Of a stretch of DNA of 64,000 nt, positions 47,093-58,522 are shown one piece after another. The position numbers were made by a program, and so were the translations under genes. Source of the DNA: Phlegmacium glaucopus (taxonomy: Eukaryota; Basidiomycota; Agaricomycetes; Agaricales; Cortinariaceae); contig MU130542.1 in NCBI GenBank assembly GCA_015039465.1, positions 105,149 to 169,148 on the forward strand, read 5' to 3'. A model generated the notes under the pieces. That model was given only the letters and a program-made list of their open reading frames with translations, was not told where the DNA came from and made no database searches. Positions within the stretch are counted from its first letter, which is position 1; each line of letters opens with the position of its first letter.

Positions 47093-48500
47093 GGTTTAGT
47101 TATGTTTATGGTTAATTTTACTAGGGGAGAAACACAGATCAATCAGTAATGGGAATAGTGGGGGGGGGAAAGTGAAAGGCTCTTAGAGTTAACAAAGGGC
47201 TATATAAGTGAGCAGGACCTCTCAGCTGACAATTCTTATCAGATATCTGTCAGAGTTTGACAATTAGATTGACAGATCACGGTCACTTGATTCCAATGAC
47301 AAAAATAACATGGGCTAATATTAGATTGACAATAAAATAAACAGAATACACTATGAAAGACTTGATAATGAACTGCAAAGGAATCAACTAAGGAAATAAC
47401 AGGAAAAGAACCAAATATATGCATTGAAGTGTTAGAACTTAGAAGAGCACTTATAAATGTTTGAGCTACCTGTTAATATTGAATCCTGCATCCACCATCA
47501 TATTGTTGCTAATGTAATGTGCTGCTGCTTGACTTTATGAAGAAATTTCCAACCTCCTGTTGTTTTCTTCATGTAAGACTTGAGGGTCTGGCAATAAAGG
47601 CTCTCAACCTTATTTTTTGGATGTGGGTGACTGGGAAAAAATGACTGGCTAGTCACAAGGATTGATGAACATGGATGGATGAAGTGTGAAGGTGATTGGG
47701 TAGTTGAGGGTCCTGAATGAGTGTGATACTTGGTAATAGAGGGCTGAAAACAAGAGGGATTCTGATATGAAGTTGAGACAGCAAGTGTAAGAGGGTTGGA
47801 AGAAGGGGAATTGGCTGGAAGGAGGTTGGAAGAAAGGGAATTGGCTGGAAGGGGGTTAGAAGAAAGGGAATTGGCTGGGAGAAGGTTGGAAGAGGGTAAA
47901 CCAGCCAGGAGAGGCTCAGACAAGGGTTGGTGAGAGGATGTGGTCACAGTGGTGAGGTCTGCCTGGAGGACATCAAGAAATGCATACGACTGAGAGAGTG
48001 GCATTAGAATATTCAGCGCTCAGCAAGACAAACTGCAGGCCTTCAAAGATAGCAGAGGAAATTTGTTGCCAGCCGACAGTGGCTGCACATGGCAATACCC
48101 GCAATGCATAGTATAGGTGCCTAGGCAGGCCAAAGGGATGTGTGTGTGCGAGCACAAGTATATGTACAAGTTGATGCAGATGTCGACACAAAATTGTGCC
48201 AAGATGTTGTTGACGTGGCATGTTTGTTTATTTATAAGCGAGAGTCTCTCACAATTGACACAAGTTATTTGATGTTATTTGAATGAGTCCAATTTACTAA
48301 TATCTAATTCAAATTAATTACATCCAATTTTTGCTGGGCTTCACGTGCAGTGACAGACTGTGACCAAGGTCATGTGTGAGTTGGCAATTTGGGTAAACGA
48401 CCTCATATGGGGACAGATGGGTCAGATCATTACACCTTCACCATGCCCTCGCTCGTCCATGCTGGTTCTCGTACTCTCCACACCTTTACCTTGAATGCTT
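47093..48500. other. Stretch with a minisatellite, no supported gene
   Basis: At about 47790-47890, AAGAAAGGGAATTGGCTGG units repeat roughly every 30 bp. On the minus strand they would read as LPANSLSSN-type repeats in a 168-codon frame (47498-48004) whose coding status is doubtful. The rest is AT-rich without motifs. Confidence 0.45.
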
Positions 48501-49599
48501 TGTAATATCTTTATCAGGCTGCCTTTTTATTCAACCTCTGAGATGCATCTGCCTCTTTTGAAGGTATTTTTGTATGAGTGAGTGAATCCAGATTGATTCT
48601 CTGAGACAACATGACAGCATGTTCACACCCTGATAGACTTGGATTGTTTGTAGTATTTGAGAATGGCTGTTCTGTTGGTGGTGCATCCAGTGGGAGCTGG
48701 GGTGTTTGTGCTCTTCCAACAGAAGATATTTGCACAGCCTAAAAGCTGAAGTTAGTATACATTTTCTGCTATGACCAATGGACATACCCTTTGGTTCTCT
48801 TTGCTTTTACGTGTCTTGTAGGTCTTGTAGGTTTCAGGTTACTGAGATTTAAAATGCTGGCCCTCTTTCTCTTTGAAAAAGTCATTTTTTGGCAAGGTAT
48901 GCAGCCTACTGATACATTCAACACCAATTATTGATCACATGAAAATCAATAAAAACTTGTAAAAAGCTAACTTTTGAATGATAACACTCTATGAGTCACT
49001 TCTCAAAAAATAGCTCCTGTAAACTGTTAATATTGTATTTTTCTACAGTTCTTAGGAGCCATATTTTTATTTACTTGCATACAGATGCCTAACATTCAAA
49101 AGTTTTGATTTTGTCACTTTTGTAACCCAAAGTCACATGAAGGCTTGTTGAATGTGCATGAGCCCTATCTTATCTTCGTGTAGACCGGCAGATAAAGCCA
49201 CTTCCGTGAAAGCCTTTTTGTAATTGAACAGTATGCTGAGGATAGTCTTGATTAATAGGTTGTCGGGTACCAAGCTCCATGATTTAGAAATCAATATCAT
49301 CAAAATTGAAACTGAAATTGAAGCCAAAGTTTTCACCAAACATCATGATTTCTGCATGAATGGTGGTATAAGTGAATGCAAGTAGAATCATTGTCTGAGT
49401 GATCCTGACTGCTGTTATATTCAACTGGCATAGTTGGAAAAAGATCAACTCAAGATATAATTTTGGTGAGAACACTTTTGAGTCCAGGGGTGCTAGAGAC
49501 CAACCAGTGCCGTGATTATTGTGATCAATATCCTCATTGTCTGGGATAGCAGGAAATGACTCTGCCACTGTTGAATTGGCTTTGGAGCAAATCAACGAA
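48501..49599. other. Stretch without a recognised gene
   Basis: Short minus-strand frames only; nothing recognisable. Confidence 0.4.
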
Positions 49600-50432
49600 T
49601 GAAAGTTGGAACCATTGTAGAGGCATCTGTACCATGAATATTTGGGTGGCCTTTGGCATCGAGATGGCCTAGCGTCTGCTGAATATCTGGGGCAGGCAGT
49701 TCTGCAAGCGCATCATTATTATCTACTGCAAATTGGATTTCAACAATTCTGACATCTCTAGCAAGTGTCATGTACCCTGCATATTTTGGTGGCCCTCATC
49801 AGAATGGCCAGATGCCTGCCAAATCTCTGGCACAGGTAGTTTGGTGAGTGCATTGTTACCGCCTGCTGCATGATCATATTTCAACAATACTGACATCTCT
49901 AGCAAGCACCAACATACCAGACATGCTTCAGATGTCCTTTCCTACTACCCTGTTGTCAACTGGATGAGTTGGCTGGTGCCCATTCATGTGAGTCCCACTT
50001 AAGCCATTATTCTTGAGTTCCTGAATGTATTTGTTAATAGCTTGCTGCCGGTTTTTGTATCCTTGCCAGGTTTTCCTCTTGTCTTCAACTTGTTGCTGCA
50101 GAGCCTTGATTTTCTCCTTCCAATCAATCTCTGGATTATCCTGTAGTGTCTTGATTTGTGCTTGGAGCAACTTATCTAAGTTTAATGATTCAGCCCTGCT
50201 GTAATGAAATTTTATGGAGCTTGGCAGTAAACTCATCATAGTGAGCAATTTTATCTTCGTGATCTTTCTGTTTTGCATGGCCCCAAGCCGGATGTTGGCT
50301 ATTTAGGTGCTCTTGTTCCAATGGTCCATTCCAGCGCTTTGGTAAAACAGCATTTTGTTCCATCGCCTCCATTTCATTGGCAACTTTCTTGTCAAGTTCA
50401 CAATATCGCACACCAATATTGATTGGTAGCAT
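49600..50432 (-). pseudogene. Uncharacterised coiled-coil protein fragment with tandem repeats
   Basis: Read downward, one frame gives NEMEAMEQNAVLPKRWNGPL and HAKQKDHEDKIAHYDEF. After a one-base shift in a GGG run near 50200 the next frame gives SLNLDKLLQAQIKTLQDN and KALQQQVEDKRKTWQGY, a likely coiled coil. Downstream, two ~133-bp units (about 49630-49765 and 49770-49905) repeat LARDV.IVEI and LPAPDIQQTLGH-like peptides. Family unknown; a short part at 50395-50432 is shared with repeat family R. Confidence 0.4.
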
Positions 50433-52290
50433 GGGTAAAAACCTTAAATGTTGCCATCATGAAAATAAGCGGACTCTGAATTCACTTACCTGTTTTGGTA
50501 TTGGCCCTGGATCATGTTCCTGGTTGATAAATTCATTTGTTCAACATTATCTTCCTCATCATTCACCATATCCTCAATGTCTATCACTATGCTCTCCATC
50601 ATCTTCACTATTGACACATTCCTCAACATTTATCATCCTTTCATTCCTTGGCTTGTGATACAACAAAGTAGTGATGCCAAAGTTCAGTTCAGTTCAGTTC
50701 AGTAGCACTTTTGCTGAACTGAGATCTGAACTGACTAAGTTTTTCCTGAACTGAACTGAACTGTTAAAGAACTGGTTTGAACTAAACTGAACTGAAGAAC
50801 CACTATACATTCTGTATTTTACCCATTATTGGAAATTTTATGGTCCAAGGACCATCCTTAGGCCTTAGGCACTTAATTTATACTCATATATGATCTCAGG
50901 AGCCCTTGAGGATATATAACACCACTGATTTGTATTTATGTTCCAAAATGGACAACATTAATATATGACATAATCACATCATATACCAAGTCTGGCCATT
51001 ACCTCCCTCCTCAGTCATTGTTTCAGTTCCAAAAGGACTTCAAAAGGACTTCCAAAACATTTGCACATCACTGAAGAACTAATTTCCAGGAAACATAAAT
51101 CAATATATGGGAATTTGTCACCCATCCAGGACCTAGCAGTTCAGCAGTTCAGTTCATTTTGAACTGGATGAACTGCCAATTCTCCAAATGCCTGAACTGA
51201 ACTGAACTTTGGCAACACTACAACAAAGCAATCAAACTACTATTTGCATCGGTCACTAGCTCACATTTGAACTTATTTATGGCTCATCATTTCAAGAACA
51301 GCCCATCTATGGATGCATCGGCTATATCTCTCATTATGTAAAAGGCTTTGTCATCATTGTTGTGGCTATGGACCCACAGGTCTTTGCTTCAGCCATCTAC
51401 CTTGCTATACCTTGCTCCTGGATCTCACTCAGTCCCCTATCCTCACTCCTCTACCTCTTATCTTATCATTCACTGCCAAATCCATCATTCACATGGTACC
51501 TGGAACCTTCCCACCATCTTTATCACTCTTTAGGAAGTCCAGAAGGATCATGACTAAGCAGGAATAACAGATGAATCAGCAGCAGAGGATTATTCTCACA
51601 GTATGTCAAGTCTTATCAAGGCTGCATGTCATGGGATCATGGGCAAGTAGTATTTTCTTGGGAACAAGGCTGCGCCTTTCAAGTGTTGACTCAGGACCTT
51701 TCATATTTTGACATGACCACACAGCTTTGGAGTTGATACATTTTTGCTATTGGACTGTGCACACTGCCTTTTCTTCTTTTCTCTTGCACTTTGACACTTT
51801 ACAGATTTTTTTATTGTTCTTTCTTCTTTTCCATTGTTCTTTCCTTCTTGCAGCTGTTGTCTCTTCATCTTTGTTCCTTTGACAGCACAAGTTTCTTTCT
51901 TTTTATTGTTTTACATAGCCTCATCCTTAGGTATAAATACTGCTCTTTTGTACCAGGATAGGTAGTTCATCCCAGTTCCCCTCAATTCACATCTTAGTCT
52001 CTAACAGTCATCATCTCAGTGGAATTCCAGTGAATTCCTCCCCTTAAGTTCACTTCTTCTGCCCTTTTACTGTCACTGTCCCCTACTGTCAACAGCTATA
52101 GTCTTACAGAAGACTCTTTCTTGTTCATCCTCATCTTCCTCTACTCTTTCCTACCAAGTGTGATTGCAAGTCTCAGGTTATAACTTCCCTAAACAAACAA
52201 CAGGGAGGCTTTTGACTTAAAGACTGGTCCATTGCTCTCTGGTTGGTGTTGTATAACAACACAAACAACAATTTATAATGAGCACTGGTA
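50395..52290 (+). repeat. Dispersed repeat family R, copy R1
   Basis: Similar to the reverse complement of 54057-55365 and of 58960-59915. Shared anchors include GCACACCAATA(T/C)TGATTGG, CCATCATGAAAATAAG, TCATTCACATGGTACCTGGA and CAGCAGCAGAGGATTATT. A promoter-like GGTATAAATACTGC and TTCCCTAAACA lie towards the right end. R1 is split by a hAT-type MITE (50669-51220). No intact protein is encoded. Confidence 0.7.
50669..51220. mobile_element. hAT-type MITE, 552 bp
   Basis: Termini TAGTGATGCCAAAGTTCAGT and, inverted, TAGTGTTGCCAAAGTTCAGT, with the perfect 8-bp duplication CAACAAAG at 50661-50668 and 51221-51228. TTCAG words repeat at both subterminal regions. R2 supplies the empty site. Confidence 0.85.
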
Positions 52291-53600
52291 AAGGTCATGG
52301 TTAAGTAAAGGCTTATAAGTATGTCTGGACAGATACCTTGTAACTGCTTCCCCAATCTCCTTTCCAATTGATGTAACATCATTTGTTCCTGAATGACCAC
52401 CCTCAATGACATTGGAATGATTTGGTGTCAGGATCCAACTTGTACTGTCCATATTTGAAAGGAAGGCATTAAGAGATGGTAGAAGCCAGGGGTTGTTAAA
52501 TTTCTGTTGATGCCAGTCTGAAGGCAGAAAGTGAGAGCCAGTTTTCAGTGCTAATTTCCATTTGCTTACCTCGTACAGACTTTTCTGGAGAATTTCAGCA
52601 GAATTCATGCCATTCTTCGATTTCTTTGTGAGTCTAGAACCCCATAAACCCTTTCAGATGGACAATGGTTTCTTTGGGTACTGTAGCTGGTAGCTTGTCA
52701 ATGTTTCTTATAGTCAAGGTGAAAACTTGCCATCTTAGTATTGTCAAGTACTCTACTCACCTCTCAAAGTGAATGTAACAAGTCTTCAAAACCATTATTA
52801 ACAGGTCCAGTGCATTCCTGGGGATGGTTGATACAGTCTCAGGGACATATTTTGGTATGTAGACCAGAAGTTCATCACCTAAGGCCTGCACTTGAGGAGC
52901 CTCGGCATCTAAAATGATTGCTCAGAGAAGGGGTGCAGGATCCCCAGGAAAGAAGGTGAAAAACTTCAATATTGATCCAGTAATCTCAGGGATGATTTGA
53001 AAGAGCTTGGAGAAGAGTCAACCAAATGCATTCCAAGTATTTCAATCACAATAGAAGTGTGCAAGTGTTATGCCTGGATTGCACAACAATTAGAAACATG
53101 TCATGTATAAAACACAGTTTGAAAATTGCTTATGACACTTAAATTGATCCAAAAACCCAACAACCTCCCATTCATTGATGTCCCCCTTCACACATTTAAA
53201 TGTATAATCAATGCAGAGATAAAGGACTGAGTGAAAATGCCCTGCGAGCTGAGGGTGCATTGTAACGACCCCTTTGGCTTCAGGCATAACTGTGACTGCT
53301 TAAATGTAGTGTTCATTGATTGGAAGCTTGGATTCTTGTTGCATGTGTTCATATAGAAGGCCTTTATTACTCAGTTAATTTCTGCTCGTTATTAGTTGCA
53401 AATTTTACGAACCTTCCCAGCCAAGTCCCTTCGGATGGTCCTTTATTTTTTCCTTACGGATTTCATCTCTTAGTTTATGGCGATCCATATATGCAGGGGA
53501 TGCTATTGGAAGAGCGGTGCTGTTGTAAATAGCAGATGTCAATGGTGCTGAATTTTGGATGTAAATATCAATTAAAATATAAAACTCTTGATATAATACC
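52270..53600 (-). pseudogene. Mutator-like transposase relic
   Basis: Read downward in changing frames: RHKLRDEIRKEKIKDHPKGL, FHSVLYLCIDYTFKCVKGDI and INEWEVVGF, then ITGSILKFFTFFPGDPAPLL, stop, AIILDAEAPQVQALGDELL, DLLIMVLKTCYIHFER, NPWLLPSLNAFLSNM and WILTPNHSNVIEGGHS. The order resembles a family of fungal MULE-like transposases. The DYTFK segment carries one catalytic Asp. The TGA at 52922-52924 and several frame changes show that it is dead. Assignment to Mutator rather than another family is tentative. Confidence 0.5.
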
Positions 53601-54056
53601 ATTGATCAGTTTATGAACAGTAAGTCCGTGCTTTCTAGTCACATTTATTGCTTTTTTGAGTTGATATTTATCTTTGGTGCTTGGCTTGGTCTTTGGGTAC
53701 ATAGGATGGTTATGCAGGTATCATAAGTAAACAATTGCCTTGCAAATTGTGGTGTCAATAGGAATAAAAATGGCCATGTGAGTAATAATTCTTCCAGGTG
53801 AGATGTTGCCATCTATAACATGTGAGAATGCTAAACATTTTTTATGTAGGATATATACACTGAAAAAAGCTCTAATTTACTCACAACAAGCCTTTAGTGC
53901 TGCTCATGGGTGAACCACCAACACACAGACTGCATTAGACATGATGTTTGATGGCAGTACCCCATTATTATCCATAACTTTCCTTAAAATGTCTTCATCA
54001 ATGTTTGAAGGGATGGTTAGGTAGCAATGCTTATCACACTCTGTAGACTTCCATGC
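53601..54056. other. Stretch without a recognised gene
   Basis: Only short frames; nothing recognisable. Confidence 0.45.
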
Positions 54057-55365
54057 TGAGTCAACACTTGAAAGGCACAGCCTTGTTCCCGAGAAAACAC
54101 TACTTGCCCATGGATCCCATGTCGCGCAGCCTTGATAACACTTGACACACTGCGAGAATAATCCTCTGCTGCTGATTCATCTGCAATTCCTGCTTAGTTG
54201 TGATCCTCCTGGACTTCCTAAATTGTCATAAAGAGGGTGGGAAGGCTTCAGGTACCATGTGAATGATGGTTTTGGCAGTGAATGATAAGATAAGAGGTAG
54301 ATGAGTGAGGATAGGGGACTGAGTGAGATCCAGGAGCGAGGTATGGCAAGATAGATAGTTGAGGCAAAGACTTGTGGGTCCATAGCCACAACAACGATGA
54401 CAAAGCCCTTGACATAATGGGAGATGTAGCTGATGCATCCATAAATGGGCCATTTGTTAAGTACGAGAACTCTGTTCCGGAGTTTCGGACGGAGTAATGG
54501 AACGGAGTCATGGAAAAGATAGGACTTAGCCTCAGCTTATGTGCTGTGCTACCCAGAACCTTCATGTCCTAGATTTCGGAGTAAGACAGAGTGGAGCGGA
54601 ACCGGAAGTTGCAAAGAACTTAGAGGAAGAACAAGAGAGGGAAACTAAGTTGATATTCGAACTGAGGAAAACATACAAGTTTTGAGTACTTAAATATAAA
54701 AGGAATAGCATCCGAAATATAAAATATAAATATAAATGCTGTGTACTGCTCCCGGAAGGTCCTGCATTCTTGGGGTGAATAATCCATAGCTTGTGTGCTG
54801 ACTGATGGTGGGAAAGTGATGACAAAGAAAATAGTGGTTGTGATGAAGATGTGGAAATGAGTTTGGAGTAACGTCGGAAGAGCCGGAATGATACAGAGAA
54901 GTCTCGGAGTTGGACGTAGGAGGAGTAAATCCAGATACAAGGGAAAGCACTGGAACAGAGTATGGACTACCAGAGACAACTCCGACAGAGCTGGACCAGA
55001 GTAACATATAACAGATCGTAACACCATTCTTGAAATGATGGGCCATAGATGCGATCAAATGCGAGCCGATGACCGATGTGAATAGTAGATTGATTGCTTT
55101 GTTGAATCGCTAGCCAAGGAACAAATGGATGGTAGATATTCAGGAGCATGTCAATGGTGTAAATGATGGATAGCATAGTGGAAGACATTGAGGATATGAT
55201 GAGCGATGAGGATGATAACGTTGAATGAATGATTTTGTTGACCAGGAATGCGATTCAGGGCTGCTTCCAAAATAGGTAAGTGAATTCAAAGTCTGCTTAT
55301 TTTCATGATGGCAACTTTTAAGCTTTGTTCTCATGCTACCAATCAGTATTGGTGTGCGATAGTGC
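54057..55365 (-). repeat. Dispersed repeat family R, copy R2
   Basis: Inverted relative to R1 and interrupted by the solo LTR at 54455-55023. Lacks the MITE found in R1. Confidence 0.7.
54455..55023 (+). mobile_element. Solo LTR, 569 bp
   Basis: TGTTAAGTACG...CGTAACA, flanked by the 5-bp duplication CCATT (54450-54454 and 55024-55028). It is related to the LTR at 45004-45734. R1 shows the corresponding empty site (GCCCATCTATGGATG). Confidence 0.85.
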
Positions 55366-55532
55366 TGCACAGATTCAGATTATATATTCAAATCATTATT
55401 TTTTTCTTTGACTCTTAAATTTATTGCAAAAAAAAAAAAAAGAGGATTATGCAGCAAGGTATTTTGTTGATGGAGTTGAGTGCTAGTGAGTTATGGATCA
55501 TGATATATGAAGTCTGTTGTTTACCATGCCCC

Positions 55533-55955
55533 CAAACCCATGCTAGAAAATGTTTATGTAATCTTCAGACTTCAAAATCATCTTCATCTCCTCTGAATGT
55601 AATAATTGAAGGTCTTTTCAGATGTTCTTAGAGTAAACATATTTCAATTAGATCCTTAAATGTATTATATATCTAATTTAGAAATATCTGATGTGATGTG
55701 GATGCTTACTTGAAATTTATGTGCATGTCAAGTTGAGCTCCAAATCATGTGCACCACTTTGGCTTCATTTCCTACTGATGGGGAAGTCATAAACACCCAT
55801 CCTCTGAGCCCTAAATTTAATTTATATGATGCCTAAGCTAAATTTAACAAATTTCACCCTAAAAAGTAGCAAAAGGCCTCTGTTGTTGCGTGAGCTCAAT
55901 GCAATGATAATTCAAAGTCTGAAGATTACATAATGATTTTCTAGCATGGGTTTAA
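55533..55955. repeat. Inverted repeat, ~41-bp arms about 340 bp apart
   Basis: AAACCCATGCTAGAAAAT and TATGTAATCTTCAGACTT on the left arm (55533-55573) recur in reverse complement at 55914-55954. The remainder of 55366-56220 shows no gene. Confidence 0.65.
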
Positions 55956-56278
55956 GGGCACATTAAAAACAGGACTAATTGAGCTCACAGTTCCAGAGAT
56001 CTCACATTTCATTGGCATTGGGGTTCATAATGTTCACAATCTTTTAGGATATCCTGATCAAAGTGTTTGCATACATCAAGGCCCGTTGCAGGGAAGGTAT
56101 GCATGACGACAGAGGACATTCTTGTTGGGATCATCCTCATGAAACCCTAAGACATAGACTTCCCCTGCTCAGTGACCAACCAAACCACCCCATGAGTCTT
56201 GGTCCTGCACAGAATTAAAATGGTCATGTTATCTTATCTGATCTGAGGGGGGGGGGGACACATATATTGGGCAGACTA

Positions 56279-56959
56279 CTAAATAGTACTACTCCTAACA
56301 TACGTGACGGTGTATCTGGTCCCCACAACGAACCCGGAGACGTGCTCCAGGATGAAGGAGTTGCTGGCGGAGGGTCGGCCATCAGTACTGACGTCCATCT
56401 GCCGGTTGACCGGGAAGTACCGGGTAAAAGTCCCAGGGCGGGAAAGGACCAGCCGGGTCCGGGAGAAGCAGCTGCTGGGGACGACATGCCGGGTTGGAAG
56501 GAAGGGGGAGGAGCCAGGGAGGTATGGTAGGTTGGGGGGGAGGGAGGCAACAGTGGTGGCAGCAAGGGCCTTGTTGGTGCACAACACCTCGGCAACATAG
56601 GTACCTCCCGGGTGGAGGGTGGTGATGGTGACGGTCATCTTGATGCCGCTGAGGATGTCCCCGGCCCCCATGGATATGGGGGTCACGGAGTGGATGTTGG
56701 CCCCTTGGATGGTGCCATCGTCGTCCAAACTGCCAACCTGGAACTGGGTGGGGCCTGTTGTTGCCCGATTGAGATAGGGGAGGCTGACTTGGCCTCGTCC
56801 CCGGCCGAAGGTGGGAATATTGGGGGTGGTGCGGGGTCGGGCTCGGCGGAGGGGTCGGCGGAAGGGGGCGGTACGCCTGGAAGGCCTGCCTCTGGTGAAG
56901 CTCCTCCGGACCATAGAACGACGGGAGTACTGGGATCGACTGTGAGTGTAGTAAGGCAT
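56279..56959 (-). CDS. Capsid-like protein of an integrated CRESS (circular ssDNA) virus-like locus
   Basis: From the ATG at 56959 (MPYYTHSRSQYSRR) 226 codons are open to the stop at 56279. The first ~45 residues are extremely Arg-rich with RGRPSRR-type runs, as in CRESS virus capsid proteins that bind ssDNA. The rest is rich in Thr, Val and Gly, consistent with a beta-rich jelly roll, but this is inference. A TATATAAG box lies at about 56993-57003, which favours this ATG over the one at 56983 (only ~10 bases downstream of the box). It is divergent from the Rep-like exon across a 290-bp intergenic region. GC content is well above that of the flanks. The frame is undisrupted. Confidence 0.65.
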   Translation of the reverse strand: MPYYTHSRSQYSRRSMVRRSFTRGRPSRRTAPFRRPLRRARPRTTPNIPTFGRGRGQVSLPYLNRATTGPTQFQVGSLDDDGTIQGANIHSVTPISMGAGDILSGIKMTVTITTLHPGGTYVAEVLCTNKALAATTVASLPPNLPYLPGSSPFLPTRHVVPSSCFSRTRLVLSRPGTFTRYFPVNRQMDVSTDGRPSASNSFILEHVSGFVVGTRYTVTYVRSSTI

Positions 56960-56999
56960 GGGACATAATAGATACATGTCCATAACACCTGACTTATAT

Positions 57000-57249
57000 A
57001 TCATGTGATGAGTCACCACGAGTCAGAGGACGCGTCCGTGTTTGTTTATTTGTATTTGTTGTGTGGCTGTGCTACATTAAATGTTTGTTGATCCCGTGGA
57101 TACCGGTGACAGCTGTCAGCGCCCAGGGTATAGGGTTGGGCTAAAAATAGGGTGGACCCAGGGTATATAATGGGTCTGGGTCCAGAGGGGGGGTATAATA
57201 TTAAGGCTTCGCTGGACCCCCCCCCTGGACTCACTCACTACCGTTTGTA
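57000..57249. promoter_or_regulatory. Bidirectional promoter and Rep-type replication origin of the virus-like locus
   Basis: A 13-14 bp stem, GTCCAG plus seven G at 57180-57193 pairing with C-run plus CTGGAC at 57218-57230, encloses a 22-base loop. The loop contains TAATATTAA (57196-57204), one base from the TAATATTAC nicking site of geminivirus-type origins. Two direct CCCAGGGTATA repeats (57122 and 57158) upstream could be Rep-binding iterons; the second overlaps the TATATAA box (57164-57170) of the rightward gene. Confidence 0.7.
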
Positions 57250-57655
57250 ATGCCTCCCATCCGCAACTTTGGGGCATCGTCTTCAACTCCAGGCCCTTCA
57301 ACTCCCTTCTCTGACTGGTCGCCAACACCGCCAGTATACGAGCCAGCAGCATCGCCCAATCCTTATGGGCAATGCACACCATACGGGTCGCAACAATCGA
57401 CCCCTTTGAACTGGGACAACACACCCAGATCATCAAGGGCAGCAACGCCCATCGCAGTGCCACCGGTTGTGGAGAACGACGTGGAGGATATCACAGAGGA
57501 GTTGGGGAGGATTGGGTTTCGCCTGCAGGCAGTGCAGGTGTTCCTTACCTATGCACAGGTGGGGGACTTAGGGCGGGAGGAGGTGGAGGACTTCTTTGGT
57601 TCTTTACCACATGTGAAGAACTGGGTGTTAGGGCGGGAGTTACACCAGGATGGTG
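57250..57655 (+). pseudogene. Rep-like protein, N-terminal exon only
   Basis: The ATG at 57250 opens a Pro/Ser-rich leader, then QVFLTYAQ (rolling-circle motif I, FLTYxQ type) and VLGRELHQDGG, as in the HUH endonuclease domain of geminivirus/genomovirus-type Rep. A GTGAG donor follows at 57656. The expected motif II (HxH), the catalytic Tyr motif III and the superfamily 3 helicase are not found downstream. By 57898 the sequence is KDZ transposase. The gene is truncated and cannot act as an initiator by itself. Confidence 0.7.
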
Positions 57656-57897
57656 GTGAGTATTCCTTTCGGGGACTCGGGGCCCTTAACCCAAATTCTC
57701 ATACTATGACAACATATTAATATAGGTCTAATCAGCAGTTGTAGGGTAAACAACTCTGATTCCCTTGTCTATTATCAGTTGTATTAGCCAGTTATTGGTG
57801 CATTAATTAATATTTATGCTGAAATAATAGATAAAAATTGCAAAAACCATGCTTATGCAGATTTAAATCATATCAATGCCCAGCATTTTGGGTAATG

Positions 57898-58314
57898 ATA
57901 GACCAGTATTTCAAGCTTGAGCATGTGGGGGAGGAGATTCAGCGCCTCAATGTTGAGATCCCATGAGTAATTACCTATATACAAGATGAAGATGTATTCC
58001 TCTGGCCAAAGGTATCAGATGTGAGGGAGACAAGCCCTGGCCTGGCATGTCAAGTAGAAAGGCACTGGTTGGAAAGGGGGCGCTTTAATGAGAGGCACAT
58101 GCTTAGGTTCCATAAGCTGGCCTCATTGTCTGGGTTTACAGGTAACATCAACCCTGGGATTAGCATTGAGTCAGATGAAGGGGTGCCAGTTGCGATAGAG
58201 ATTGATGAGGAGTATGAACCTGTAGGAGATGGGGAGGAGTCAGAGGAGGATGACCAGGAAGATGAGAATATTAGGAACATTGTCTCTACTGTTCTTTTGC
58301 TTACATTAGATTAG
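57898..58314 (+). pseudogene. C-terminal end of a KDZ (Kyakuja-Dileera-Zisupton) transposase
   Basis: One frame carries DQYFKLEHVGEEIQRLNVEI, stop, VITYIQDEDVF, GLACQVERHWLERGRFNERH and LASLSGFTGNINPGISIES. It ends in an acidic tail and stops at 58314. The order matches the C-terminus of KDZ transposases. The TGA at 57964-57966 stands where Arg is usual in EIPRL. Everything upstream is missing; the border coincides with the end of the virus-like locus. Confidence 0.6.
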
Positions 58315-58522
58315 AGTACTGTGCAAACAATTGTATTACATATGCTCAACTACCACAGTATGCTACACATATACCCTATGAGAAGGTGTGGGCCAGGTAT
58401 GGTGAGCATAGAGGCAAAACCAAGGGGACACATTGTGCACAATGAGCAGGATGGCAGAAGGGTTGAGCAGAGAGTGCCAGGCAGTGACAGGGAGTGACAG
58501 AGTGTGTGATTGATGGGGTAAT

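Noticed and set aside
47498..48004. 168-codon minus-strand frame with LPANSLSSN repeats as a gene
   Set aside because: The frame is held open by a minisatellite and has no start context, introns or family similarity.
51600..52200. R1 right part as a complete LTR (TGTCAAG...TAAACA, TATA box)
   Set aside because: All R copies share the sequence on both sides of the proposed ends, so these are not insertion boundaries.
56267..56968. Plus-strand Gly-rich frames opposite the capsid-like gene
   Set aside because: They are the complement of the Arg/Pro-rich capsid frame, with no TATA box or motif of their own.
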